A DNA stretch of 64,000 bases from Streptomyces sp. NBC_00525 (GTDB taxonomy: Bacteria > Actinomycetota > Actinomycetes > Streptomycetales > Streptomycetaceae). Positions within the stretch are counted from its first letter, which is position 1. Each line of letters opens with the position of its first letter. Of this stretch, positions 1 through 7,938 are shown one piece after another. Both the position numbers and the translations under genes were made by a program. Where the stretch lies: positions 4,278,001-4,342,000 of the forward strand of contig NZ_CP107834.1 in assembly GCF_036346595.1 (NCBI RefSeq). Reading direction: 5' to 3'. The notes beneath the pieces are model-generated. The model did not search any database. It worked only from the letters and a program-made list of their open reading frames with translations, and had not been told where the DNA came from.

Positions 1-246
1 CGGGAGCAGCACCCCCAGCGGCGCCAGCAGCAGCAGCGCCCCGCCGATCTGGCGGAACGCGGCGGCCGGGCCGAGGGACAGGTCGGCCTTGATGCCGGCG
101 AGCGGTGAGAAGTTGGCGGCGGTCACCCACGGCACGTCCAGCGGGCGCAGAGTGAGCCACCCGACGATCAGCAGATGCGCGAGGAGCAGCGACACCCCTG
201 CCGCGCGGAAACGGATGACGGCCTGACCGTCCGTACTGTGACGCAC
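1..246 (-). CDS. VanZ-like membrane protein, C-terminus cut by window edge
   Basis: The N-terminal 82 codons are visible; the rest lies left of the window. The GTG at 246-244 follows an in-frame TAG two codons upstream, so the start cannot lie much earlier. Visible features are a hydrophobic helix (about residues 17-31), the segment TLRPLDVPWVTAANFSPLAG, and a second helix rich in Leu ending LLLLAPLGVLLP. The short helix, polar loop with a Pro/Asn stretch, then helix with GxLLL.PLG are typical of the VanZ family of membrane proteins, whose founding member gives low-level teicoplanin resistance. Most Streptomyces VanZ-like proteins have no proven role. Family call is from motif resemblance only. 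Confidence 0.6.
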   Translation of the reverse strand, partial: MRHSTDGQAVIRFRAAGVSLLLAHLLIVGWLTLRPLDVPWVTAANFSPLAGIKADLSLGPAAAFRQIGGALLLLAPLGVLLP

Positions 247-345
247 GAAGCCCTAGACGCGGACCGCGGCAGGATCGGTTCCGCAGCTCCCGGGGAGACC
301 TGCCTCACGGCGTTCCCCGCGCCGCCACCGCGAAACCCGCGCCCC

Positions 346-954
346 TTACGGCGTTCCCACCGTGTCAGGCATCTCCTTCGGGCTCGCCTTCGTCTCCGCC
401 GTGCACAGATAGCCCCGCGCCGGATAGTCGCCCGGCCCGCCCAGCGTCACCATCTCGTCGGACGTCAGCGACTCGTGCTCCGTGAAGGTGCAGACGATCT
501 GGGCCAGCGCCTCCGCCGACAGGTCCTCCGGCTGCACGCTGAGCCGCAGCACCCCCTTCGCGTCGCCCGCGCGCGGACCCGACACACGGAGCCCCTCGGG
601 GACGTTCGTGGAGAAGCCCGCCTGCCGCTCGTCCGCCGTGGGCGGCCTGCGCAGCTCGTCCAGCAGCCCGGTCGCGGTGCCCAGCCGGTCCCCGCGCGCC
701 TCCTGGACCTGCGCCGCGCGGTCCACCGTCACCAGCTGCGAGGCGCACACCAGGTAGATCTCCACCGGGATGCCCCGCCCGGTTTGCGCCGCGTCCGAGG
801 CGGGCATCGCGCACGGCACCCGGGACGGAGCGGCACCGGCGTCCACCGGCACCGAGGTCGTACGGATGCCGCAGCCCGTCGCCAGTGCGGCACAGAGTGC
901 GGCACCTGCCAGGGCGGCGGCGGTTCGGAGCCCCCGGCGTTCGCTGCGCCTCAC
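346..954 (-). CDS. Secreted lipoprotein coupled to afsQ2
   Basis: 202 residues. The start is arginine-rich (VRRSERRGLRTAAAL), followed by a hydrophobic stretch and the lipobox-like ALATGC, so the mature protein should be lipid-anchored at Cys26 on the outer face of the membrane. Its GTG overlaps the TGA of the sensor kinase (GTGA at 951-954), which implies translational coupling with afsQ1-afsQ2. Orthologues of this gene accompany afsQ1/Q2 in S. coelicolor (from memory, SCO4905). The mature part contains conserved-looking Cys and Pro/Gly blocks (VPCAMPASDA, IYLVCASQLV) but no catalytic motif that I recognise. An accessory or sensory partner of AfsQ2 is a reasonable inference, not shown by sequence. 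Confidence 0.8.
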   Translation of the reverse strand: MRRSERRGLRTAAALAGAALCAALATGCGIRTTSVPVDAGAAPSRVPCAMPASDAAQTGRGIPVEIYLVCASQLVTVDRAAQVQEARGDRLGTATGLLDELRRPPTADERQAGFSTNVPEGLRVSGPRAGDAKGVLRLSVQPEDLSAEALAQIVCTFTEHESLTSDEMVTLGGPGDYPARGYLCTAETKASPKEMPDTVGTP

Positions 955-2492
955 GTCGAGTCGTCCTCCTGGTGGTCCGGTATCGGTGCGTCGTGGTCGC
1001 CGGCGGTACGGCTCGGCGCGCCGGCGTCGCGCGGCAGCCGCAGGACGAAGACCGCGCCGTCCCCGTCCGGCGAATTGTGCGCGGTGATGTCGCCGTTGTG
1101 GATGTGCGCGTTCTCCACGGCGATGGACAGCCCGAGCCCGCTGCCGTCCGAGCGCGGCCGGGAGGCGCTGGCCTTGTAGAAGCGGTCGAAGACGTGCGGC
1201 AGGACGTCCTCGGGGATGCCGGGCCCGTGGTCGCGGACCTCGATGACCAGTTCCTCGCCCTCGATGCGCACCGACACCCGCACCGGCGAACCGCCGTGCT
1301 TGAGCGCGTTGCCGATCAGGTTGGCCAGGATCACGTCGAGCCGGCGCGGATCGAGGCGGACCATCGTGCCGCGCTCGGCGTCCAGCTCCACCGCGTCCAG
1401 CCACGCACGGGCGTCGATGCAGGCGGTCACCTGGTCGGCCACGTCCACGGTGTCCAGGACCAGCCGGGCCGTGCCCGCGTCGAAGCGGGTGACCTCCATC
1501 AGGTTCTCGACCAGGTTGTTCAGCCGCCGGGTCTCGCTGACCACCAGGTTCACGGCGGGCGCGATCATCGGATCGAGGCTGTCGACCTCGTCCTCCAGCA
1601 CCTCCGTGACCGCGGTGAGCGCCGTCAGCGGGGTGCGCAGCTCGTGCGACATGTCGGCGACGAAGCGGCGGCTTGCCTCCTCGCGCGCGCTCATGTCGGC
1701 GACCTTCTTCTCCAGCGAACTGGCCGTCCTGTTGAACGTGCGCGACAGATCGGCCAGTTCATCGGTGCCGGACACGTCGAGCCGGGTGTCGAGCTTGCCC
1801 TCGCCCAGCTTGCGGGCCGCGTCCCCGAGCCGCTGCACCGGCCGCAGCACGGTCGTCGCGGCCGCCTGCGCCAGCAGCGCCGAGCCGACCAGCGCGAGCG
1901 CCGTGGCGATGCCCAGCGACCAGGCGAGCGAGGAGAGGTCCTGACGCTCCTGGTCGAGCGACTTCAGCATGTAACCGGTCGGCCCGCCGCCGATGATCTT
2001 CGTACCGGCGACGAGGTACGGCGTGCCGCGTATGGAGGTGCGCTGCCAGAACAGGTGGTACTCGTACTTGTTGCCCGCCTTGACCGGCTGCTTGCGGTTC
2101 ACCTGCTCCTGGAGCGACAGCGGAACGTTGCTGCGGGTGAAGGTGTCCAGGTCGGAGTTGCCGACGATGGGCTTGCCCGGCTCGCGCTCGTCGATCAGCA
2201 GCACGCTGTAACCGGGGCTGCTGCTCGCCATCTGCACGGCGGCCGCCTGCAGGTCCTCCTTGGTGGGACGCAGCGGCAGCGAGGCGGCGCGCGTCTGCAT
2301 CTCCTGGCGGAAGTCCCCGAGCGCCGCGTCCTGCGTACGCGTCAGCACCGCCTCGCGGTTCAGCCAGTACGCGATCCCGGAGGCCGACGCGGCGGCGGTC
2401 AGGGCGACCAGCGCGAAGACGATGACGAGCCGCAGCCGCAGGCTGGTCCAGCGGAGCCCGGCGCGCAGGCCCCGCCGCACAGCCGTGCTCAC
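951..2492 (-). CDS. afsQ2: AfsQ2 sensor histidine kinase
   Basis: 513 residues. Domains in order: N-terminal membrane helix (about 20-42), extracytoplasmic sensor (43-185), second helix (about 190-211), HAMP (212-265), HisKA with the phospho-accepting His283 in ADMSHELRTPL, then HATPase with the N box (NLIGNALKHGG) and G boxes (DHGPGIP, GSGLGLSI). The GTG start overlaps the response regulator stop as GTGA (2489-2492). In S. coelicolor AfsQ1/AfsQ2 is a nitrogen- and glutamate-responsive system that affects antibiotic production and morphology; the assignment here rests on domain layout plus the conserved lipoprotein-afsQ2-afsQ1/sigQ arrangement. Nothing in the kinase core looks damaged. Confidence 0.93.
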   Translation of the reverse strand: MSTAVRRGLRAGLRWTSLRLRLVIVFALVALTAAASASGIAYWLNREAVLTRTQDAALGDFRQEMQTRAASLPLRPTKEDLQAAAVQMASSSPGYSVLLIDEREPGKPIVGNSDLDTFTRSNVPLSLQEQVNRKQPVKAGNKYEYHLFWQRTSIRGTPYLVAGTKIIGGGPTGYMLKSLDQERQDLSSLAWSLGIATALALVGSALLAQAAATTVLRPVQRLGDAARKLGEGKLDTRLDVSGTDELADLSRTFNRTASSLEKKVADMSAREEASRRFVADMSHELRTPLTALTAVTEVLEDEVDSLDPMIAPAVNLVVSETRRLNNLVENLMEVTRFDAGTARLVLDTVDVADQVTACIDARAWLDAVELDAERGTMVRLDPRRLDVILANLIGNALKHGGSPVRVSVRIEGEELVIEVRDHGPGIPEDVLPHVFDRFYKASASRPRSDGSGLGLSIAVENAHIHNGDITAHNSPDGDGAVFVLRLPRDAGAPSRTAGDHDAPIPDHQEDDST

Positions 2493-3166
2493 TGCGGAGA
2501 GTCCAGCCGGTATCCCACGCCCCGTACGGTACGGATCAGGGTCGGCGACGACGGAATGTCCTCGACCTTGGCGCGCAGGCGCTGGACACAGGCGTCCACC
2601 AGCCGGGAGTCGCCCAGGTAGTCGTGCTCCCAGACCAGACGCAGCAACTGCTGCCGGGACAGGGCCTGGCCGGGCCGGCGGCTCAGTTCGAGCAGGAGGC
2701 GCAGCTCGGTCGGGGTGAGCTGGAGGTCCTCGCCGTTCTTGGTGACGGTCATCGCGGAACGGTCGATCACCACGTTCCCGAACGTCGCGGAGTCGGTCGA
2801 CTCCCGTTCGCCGCGGCGCAGCACCGCGCGGATGCGGGCGTCGAGCACCCGTCCCTGCACCGGCTTGACCACGTAGTCGTCGGCGCCGGACTCCAGCCCG
2901 ACCACGACGTCGATGTCGTCGCTGCGCGCGGTCAGCAGGATGATCGGCAGCTGGTCGGTACGGCGGATGCGGCGGCACACCTCGAAACCGTCGATTCCGG
3001 GCAGCATCACGTCCAGCACGACCAGGTCGGGGCGCTGCTCGCGCAGCAGGTTGAGGCCGTCCTCTCCCGTCGCCGCGGTGGCCACACGGTGGCCCTGGCG
3101 TGACAGCGAGAGTTCGAGGGCCGTGCGGATGGCGTCGTCGTCCTCGATCAGCAACAGGAAAGGCAC
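2489..3166 (-). CDS. afsQ1: AfsQ1 OmpR-type response regulator
   Basis: 225 residues when started at GTG 3166, which gives the N-terminus VPFLLLIEDD and the same length as S. coelicolor AfsQ1. An ATG at 3184 would add six residues and cannot be excluded. The receiver domain (1-115) has the acidic pair Asp9/Asp10, phospho-acceptor Asp52 in LVVLDVMLPG and Lys101 in YVVKPV. The C-terminal winged-helix domain (about 130-225) ends with the OmpR-family signature RTVRGVGYRL. It is divergent from sigQ, and an AfsQ1-type box lies in the intergenic region, which fits control of sigQ and autoregulation. Confidence 0.93.
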   Translation of the reverse strand: MPFLLLIEDDDAIRTALELSLSRQGHRVATAATGEDGLNLLREQRPDLVVLDVMLPGIDGFEVCRRIRRTDQLPIILLTARSDDIDVVVGLESGADDYVVKPVQGRVLDARIRAVLRRGERESTDSATFGNVVIDRSAMTVTKNGEDLQLTPTELRLLLELSRRPGQALSRQQLLRLVWEHDYLGDSRLVDACVQRLRAKVEDIPSSPTLIRTVRGVGYRLDSPQ

Positions 3167-3279
3167 TTGGTCATTCTGACCCATGGGGCGCCCCAGTTCG
3201 ACAGTCGGTCCCCCTTGATACGCGCCCCATACGTCCCTCATGCATCAGGAAACAAGGGTTCGTGCCGCCGCGGGGCCCT

Positions 3280-3295
3280 GTGACAGGCCTGTGAC
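3280..3295. promoter_or_regulatory. AfsQ1 box between afsQ1 and sigQ
   Basis: The sequence is GTGAC, six bases (AGGCCT), GTGAC. This is an exact match to the published AfsQ1 consensus GTnAC-n6-GTnAC. It lies about 115 bp upstream of afsQ1 and about 85 bp upstream of the chosen sigQ start, so it could serve both divergent promoters. Confidence 0.8.
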
Positions 3296-3378
3296 AGTCG
3301 GCGGACAGGGCCATGAAACTGCCCCGGCAAGCTCATTGGCACAAGGAACGGATGGACTCCACCGATGGGGGGCGCGGG

Positions 3379-4116
3379 ATGAACGCAACTCACAGCATCA
3401 ACGCGAGCGCAGTTGTCACGCGTCTGCACGATGTCGGTCGGAGCACGGAGAAGTCCGGCGCCGCAGTGAACGGACGGGGGTGCGTTCGAGGCGCCGGGCG
3501 TCAGCACACGTCATTCATGACGGTGGTTGACGCGGGGGGAAGCGCGTACGGGGAGGACTCGGGGGAGCGGAAGGCACCGGTCAGGTCCGAGGACGCCGAA
3601 GCGGCGTTCACGGCCTACGTCCGGGAGCGCCGCGCCTCCCTGTACGCCACCGCCTATCACCTGACCGGCGACCGCTTCGAGGCGGAGGACCTGCTCCAGA
3701 GCGCCCTCTTCTCGACGTACCGGGCCTGGGACCGCATCAGCGACAAGGCCGCGGTCGGCGGTTATCTGCGCCGGACGATGACCAACCTGCACATCAGCGC
3801 CTGGCGCAGGCGCAAGCTGAACGAATACCCGACCGAGGAGCTGCCGGAGACGGTGGGCGACACGGACGCGATGCGCGGTACGGAGCTGCGCGCCGTGCTC
3901 TGGCAGGCGCTGGCGCGACTGCCGGAACTGCAGCGCACGATGCTCGTCCTGCGCTACTACGAGGGTCGTACGGACCCCGAGATCGCGTCCATCCTCGACA
4001 TCAGTGTCGGCACGGTGAAGTCGAGCATCTGGCGGTCGCTCCGCCGGCTGCGCGAGGACGAGGTCCTCAGCTTCGGCCGTGACCAGGAGGAGTCCTTCGG
4101 CGAGCTGGTGGCCTGA
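3379..4116 (+). CDS. sigQ: SigQ, ECF (SigE-family) sigma factor
   Basis: 245 residues from ATG 3379 (MNATHSINAS), preceded by a G-rich Shine-Dalgarno. An in-frame ATG at 3313 and an internal ATG before TVVDAGGS are alternatives. The first 70 residues are a poorly conserved, Arg/Gly-rich extension. Region 2 follows (FTAYVRERRASLYATAYHLT, then AEDLLQSALFSTYRAW) and then region 4 (LPELQRTMLVLRYYEGRTDP with the HTH SVGTVKSSIWRSLRRL). It is a SigE-family ECF factor of the Streptomyces type. In S. coelicolor SigQ is transcribed divergently from afsQ1 under AfsQ1 control and opposes AfsQ1 effects on antibiotic synthesis. The AfsQ1 box upstream supports the same wiring here. Confidence 0.9.
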   Translation: MNATHSINASAVVTRLHDVGRSTEKSGAAVNGRGCVRGAGRQHTSFMTVVDAGGSAYGEDSGERKAPVRSEDAEAAFTAYVRERRASLYATAYHLTGDRFEAEDLLQSALFSTYRAWDRISDKAAVGGYLRRTMTNLHISAWRRRKLNEYPTEELPETVGDTDAMRGTELRAVLWQALARLPELQRTMLVLRYYEGRTDPEIASILDISVGTVKSSIWRSLRRLREDEVLSFGRDQEESFGELVA

Positions 4117-4118
4117 AG

Positions 4119-4257
4119 GCTGGGGGGAACACGGGGGCGCCACCGTCTCGGGGGAGGCGGGGGCGCGAACAACGGGGGAGAGAACGGGGGCCCGGGGGGA
4201 TACGGGGGACAACGGGGTACGGGGGAAAGCTGCGGGGTCGGACGGGCCGGGGGGTCC
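4119..4257 (+). repeat. G-tract array downstream of sigQ
   Basis: Immediately after the sigQ stop the + strand carries about eleven runs of four to six G separated by short A/C-containing spacers (AACAC, AACAAC, ATAC, AACAAC). It occupies the convergent gap between sigQ and the P-loop kinase gene. The spacing would allow several G-quadruplexes on the sense strand. I see no ordinary hairpin terminator there. Confidence 0.7.
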
Positions 4258-4284
4258 TGTCCGGCCCCGCGGCGCGTTACGGGT

Positions 4285-4944
4285 TCAGGGCGCGGCCGGG
4301 GTGCGGCGTCGGCCCGCTGCGGCCGCGGCCAGGCGGCCCAGTGCCTCCCGCTTCGCGCAGGGATGCGCCCCCAGCGCCACATGGCGGGCCACGATGCGGC
4401 GTTCGGTACGCATCAGGCGCCAGCCCCGCCGCAGCAGGAACGGCACCGACTTGCGGCTCTCGCGCAGATCGCGCAGCAGGCGGCGCCGGAACGTCGTCGA
4501 GGGGCGCCCGCGCAGACAGAGTGCGTCGGCCAGCAGCCCCCGCGCCTGGCAGCGGTCGATGATGTCCGCCGCGAAGATGCCCTCCGCCACGAAGAGCGGG
4601 GTGCGTCCGATGTGCAGCGTCTCGTGCCCGGTGCGGGAGCTGGTGGAGATGTCGTACACCGGAACGTCGGCGCTGCCGCCGTCGCAGAGTTCCCCGATCG
4701 CGGCGACGGCCGCGTCCGCGTCCCAGGAGTCCGGGGAGTCCCAGTCGATGTCCGTACTGCCGGGGACGAGTGGCAGCGTAGGGTCGCCGGCCTCCTTGTA
4801 GAAGTCGTCGAGCCGCAGAACCGGAAGACCGGTACGGGCCGCCAGGGACGACTTGCCGGACCCGGAGGGACCGGTCAGCAGGACAACACGGGTCGGAAGC
4901 GCTTGGGAACTCACAGAACACGAGTTTGAGGCATTGACCCGCAC
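4285..4944 (-). CDS. Uridine kinase-like P-loop protein
   Basis: 219 residues from GTG 4944, which has a GGGGG ribosome site; a GTG ten codons downstream (VSSQALPTRV) has none. The Walker A motif GPSGSGKSS lies near residues 25-33, followed by LRLDDFYKEAGDP, where the Asp-Asp pair in that position is typical of uridine/phosphoribulokinase-type kinases. Later come an acidic DWDSPDSWD and a positively charged segment (FRRRLLRDLRESRKS) that looks like the lid arginines. The protein most likely phosphorylates a nucleoside or similar small molecule. The true substrate cannot be read from sequence. It converges on sigQ across the G-tract array. Confidence 0.75.
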   Translation of the reverse strand: MRVNASNSCSVSSQALPTRVVLLTGPSGSGKSSLAARTGLPVLRLDDFYKEAGDPTLPLVPGSTDIDWDSPDSWDADAAVAAIGELCDGGSADVPVYDISTSSRTGHETLHIGRTPLFVAEGIFAADIIDRCQARGLLADALCLRGRPSTTFRRRLLRDLRESRKSVPFLLRRGWRLMRTERRIVARHVALGAHPCAKREALGRLAAAAAGRRRTPAAP

Positions 4945-5054
4945 AGGGGACCCCCGGAGGTCCTGTTGGTATCGCGCATCACATCTCAACTACTCTGTGC
5001 GCTCGGACGATTACCCGGTCGATGGTTTCATCGGCCCGATCAGGTGGGAAATCC

Positions 5055-5471
5055 ATGGCACGTCACGCACTGTCCAAGTCCCGGCGCCGCACCCTGCTGC
5101 GGGCGGGGCTGACCGTCACCGCGGTGGGAGCCGCGCTCGGCGCGGGGGGTGCGGCGGCCCAGGCGGCCCCGCTGCCCGTCGTCCAGGACACCGGCACCGA
5201 CGCCGTCCTCGGGGAGGCCACGGGGGCGGCCGGCGGCGCGGTCACCGGGGCCCTGGGGCACGCCGTGCGGAACGGCATCGCGCCCGTGACCCATCTGCGG
5301 CTCGACCCGCTGGCCGGCACCGGAACGGACCCGCTGGACAACGCGGTGGGCACCCAGGTCGCCGACTTCAAGCCGCTGTCCACCGCCCTGGTCACCGACC
5401 CGCTCACCAGTGGCGGCGCCATCAAGGACCTGCCCCTGGTCGGCCCGGTCGTGGACGGCCTGCACCACTGA
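5055..5471 (+). CDS. Small secreted protein, Ala/Gly/Leu-rich
   Basis: 138 residues from ATG 5055 with AGGTGGGA seven bases upstream. The N-terminus KSRRRTLLRAGLTVTAVG followed by an Ala-rich stretch to AAAQAAPLP is a signal peptide with a twin-Arg-like run, and cleavage is likely near AQAA. The mature part is about 100 residues, repetitive in composition (GAAGGAVTGALGHAV, GTGTDPLDNAVGTQV), without Cys. Proteins of this type recur in Streptomyces genomes as secreted, cell-wall-associated proteins of unknown role. No enzyme motif is visible. A long hairpin terminator follows it. Confidence 0.75.
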   Translation: MARHALSKSRRRTLLRAGLTVTAVGAALGAGGAAAQAAPLPVVQDTGTDAVLGEATGAAGGAVTGALGHAVRNGIAPVTHLRLDPLAGTGTDPLDNAVGTQVADFKPLSTALVTDPLTSGGAIKDLPLVGPVVDGLHH

Positions 5472-5488
5472 CGGCGCAGTGCGGCACG

Positions 5489-5536
5489 GCGTACGGCCCG
5501 TTTCCCGGTCACGACGCGGGGAAACGGGCCGTACGC
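5489..5536. terminator. Bidirectional hairpin terminator
   Basis: Perfect 18-bp arms (5489-5506 and 5519-5536, left arm GCGTACGGCCCGTTTCCC) enclose a 12-base loop between two convergent genes. No T-run is present, as usual for Streptomyces terminators. Confidence 0.85.
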
Positions 5537-5544
5537 GCCGTCCG

Positions 5545-6504
5545 TCAGTACGAGGAGCCCGAGGCGCCCAGCGCGCCCGTGGGGTGCCACACCGTCTTGG
5601 TCTCCAGGAAGGCGGTCAGCCGGTGCGTGCCGGGATCGGCCGTCCAGTCGACGCCGTCGCCGTCCCCTTCCACGGCCTGTTGATGAGCGGCGCCCTGCGC
5701 CTCCTTCTCGGGGTGGTGGCGGGAGACGGGCGGGCGCGAAACCCGCTTCAGGTTGTCGGCCGCCGCGATCTCCAGCTCCTTCGCCAGGGCCGCGTCCGCG
5801 CCCGTGAGGTCGATGCCGTTCACATCCTGGTGGGCGGCGAGCGGCGCCGCGATCTCCGCCGTCCTCCCCGACAGGACGTTGACCACACCGCCCGGCAGGT
5901 CCGAGGTGGCCAGCACCTCGCCCAGCGACAGGGCGGGCAGCGGGGACTTCGCGGAGGCCACCACGACCACCGTGTTGCCGGTAGCGATCACCGGAGCCAC
6001 CACCGAGACCAGCCCCAGGAACGACGACTCCTGCGGGGCGAGAACCGTCACCACGCCCGTCGGCTCGGGCGTCGACAGGTTGAAGAACGGGCCCGCGACC
6101 GGGTTCGCCCCGCCCACCACCTGGGCCACCTTGTCCGTCCAGCCCGCGTACCAGACCCAGCGGTCCACCGCCGCGTCCACGACGGCCGCCGCCTTGGACT
6201 TCGACAGGCCCTCCGCCTCGGCCACCTCCCGGACGAACTGCTCGCGGCGGCCCTCCAGCATCTCCGCGACGCGGTAGAGGACCTGGCCGCGGTTGTACGC
6301 GGTCGCCCCCGACCAGCCGCCGAACGCCTTGCGGGCGGCCACGACCGCGTCCCGCGCGTCCTTGCGGGACGACTGGGGCGCGTTCGCCAGCCACCTGCCC
6401 TTCGAGTCCGTCACCTCGTACACCCGGCCGCTCTCGGAACGGGGAAACTTGCCCCCGACGTACAGCTTGTAGGTCTTGAAGACGCTCAGACGGTTATCGG
6501 ACAT
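5545..6504 (-). CDS. Truncated aldehyde dehydrogenase-like protein lacking the catalytic half
   Basis: 319 residues from ATG 6504, overlapping the end of the full aldehyde dehydrogenase gene by 11 bp. Residues about 10-255 follow the ALDH N-terminal NAD-binding fold (YVGGKFPRSESGR, VYEVTDSKGR, STPEPTGVVTVLAPQ, IATGNTVVVV, SDLPGGVVNVLSG). The LELGG glutamate, the catalytic Cys loop and the rest of the catalytic domain are missing. They are replaced by a roughly 60-residue tail ending in TAFLETKTVWHPTG. It is therefore not an independent dehydrogenase. The pair resembles ALDH16 enzymes, in which a full ALDH domain is followed by a shortened, non-catalytic one; here the two would be separate, translationally linked polypeptides. 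The role is inferred. Confidence 0.75.
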   Translation of the reverse strand: MSDNRLSVFKTYKLYVGGKFPRSESGRVYEVTDSKGRWLANAPQSSRKDARDAVVAARKAFGGWSGATAYNRGQVLYRVAEMLEGRREQFVREVAEAEGLSKSKAAAVVDAAVDRWVWYAGWTDKVAQVVGGANPVAGPFFNLSTPEPTGVVTVLAPQESSFLGLVSVVAPVIATGNTVVVVASAKSPLPALSLGEVLATSDLPGGVVNVLSGRTAEIAAPLAAHQDVNGIDLTGADAALAKELEIAAADNLKRVSRPPVSRHHPEKEAQGAAHQQAVEGDGDGVDWTADPGTHRLTAFLETKTVWHPTGALGASGSSY

Positions 6505-7933
6505 CGAGGTACGCCTCCAGGCCGTGGCGGCCGCCTTCGCGGCCGAAGCCCGACTCCTTGTATCCGCCGAACGGCGAGGTCGGGTCGAACTTGTTGAACG
6601 TGTTGGCCCAGACAACGCCCGCCCGGAGCTTGTTCGCCACCGCGAGGATGCGCGAGCCCTTCTCCGTCCAGATGCCGGCCGAGAGGCCGTACTGGCTGTT
6701 GTTCGCCTTGGCAACCGCCTCGTCCGGCGTGCGGAACGACAGCACGGAGAGGACCGGGCCGAAGATCTCGTCGCGGGCGATCGTGTGCGCCTGGGTGACG
6801 TTGGTGAACAGCGTCGGGGCGAACCAGTAACCCGCCGAGGGCAGTTCGCACGGGGCCGACCAGCGTTCCGCGCCCTCCGCCTCGCCGGTCTCGGTGAGCG
6901 CGGTGATCCGGGCCAGCTGCTCCGCGGAGTTGATCGCGCCGATGTCGGTGTTCTTGTCCAGCGGGTCGCCGAGGCGCAGCGTGGTCAGCCGGCGCTTGAG
7001 GGCGTCCAGCAGCTCGTCCTGGACGGATTCCTGTACCAGGAGGCGCGAGCCCGCGCAGCACACCTGGCCCTGGTTGAAGAAGATGCCGGTCACGATGCCC
7101 TCGACGGCCTGGTCGATCGGGGCGTCGTCGAAGACGATGTTGGCGCCCTTGCCGCCCAGCTCCAGCGTGACCCTCTTGTCCGTCCCCGCGACCTGGCGCG
7201 CGATGGCCTTGCCGACGGCGGTCGAGCCGGTGAAGGCCACCTTGTTCACGTCGGGGTGCGAGACGAGTGCCTCGCCGGCGTCGCCGTACCCCGTCAGGAT
7301 GTTCACGACACCTCTGGGCAGGCCCGCCTGGCGGCAGATGTCCGCGAAGAACAGCGCGGACAGGGGCGTCGTCTCGGCGGGCTTGAGGACCACCGTGTTG
7401 CCCGTGGCGAGCGCCGGGGCGATCTTCCACGCCAGCATCAGCAGCGGGAAGTTCCACGGGATGACCTGGCCGGCCACGCCCAGCGGGCGCGGGTTCGGCC
7501 CGAAGCCGGCGTGGTCCAGCTTGTCGGCCCAGCCCGCGTAGTAGAAGAAGTGCGCGGCGACGAGCGGCAGGTCCGCGTCGCGGGTCTCCTTGATCGGCTT
7601 GCCGTTGTCCAGGGTCTCCAGGACGGCCAGCTCGCGGCTGCGCTCCTGGATGATCCGGGCGATCCGGAACAGGTACTTGGCGCGCTCGGAGCCGGGCAGC
7701 GCCGACCACTTCTCGAACGCCCCGCGCGCCGCCTTCACGGCCCGGTCCACGTCCTCGGCGCCGGCCCGCGCGACCTCGGACAGCACCTCCTCGCTGCTCG
7801 GCGAGACCGTCTTGAAGACCTTGCCGTCCGCCGCGTCGGTGAACTCACCGTCGATGAACAGGCCGTACGAAGGGGCGATGTCGACGACGGAACGGGACTC
7901 CGGCGCCGGTGCGTACTCGAATGCGGATGCCAT
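6494..7933 (-). CDS. NAD(P)-dependent aldehyde dehydrogenase
   Basis: 479 residues, full length for the ALDH superfamily. Visible landmarks are VIPWNFPLLMLAWK (cofactor site, with Asn161), KPAETTP, FTGSTAVGK, the general base Glu259 in LELGG, and catalytic Cys292 in NQGQVCCAGSR. The C-terminal oligomerisation segment FGGYKESGFGREGG is intact. The gene starts five bases after deoC ends and overlaps the truncated ALDH downstream, so deoC-aldh-aldh' is one operon. DeoC releases acetaldehyde from deoxyribose 5-phosphate, so oxidation of that acetaldehyde to acetate is the simplest role, but substrate choice is inference from context. Confidence 0.9.
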   Translation of the reverse strand: MASAFEYAPAPESRSVVDIAPSYGLFIDGEFTDAADGKVFKTVSPSSEEVLSEVARAGAEDVDRAVKAARGAFEKWSALPGSERAKYLFRIARIIQERSRELAVLETLDNGKPIKETRDADLPLVAAHFFYYAGWADKLDHAGFGPNPRPLGVAGQVIPWNFPLLMLAWKIAPALATGNTVVLKPAETTPLSALFFADICRQAGLPRGVVNILTGYGDAGEALVSHPDVNKVAFTGSTAVGKAIARQVAGTDKRVTLELGGKGANIVFDDAPIDQAVEGIVTGIFFNQGQVCCAGSRLLVQESVQDELLDALKRRLTTLRLGDPLDKNTDIGAINSAEQLARITALTETGEAEGAERWSAPCELPSAGYWFAPTLFTNVTQAHTIARDEIFGPVLSVLSFRTPDEAVAKANNSQYGLSAGIWTEKGSRILAVANKLRAGVVWANTFNKFDPTSPFGGYKESGFGREGGRHGLEAYLDVR

Positions 7934-7938
7934 GGGTA

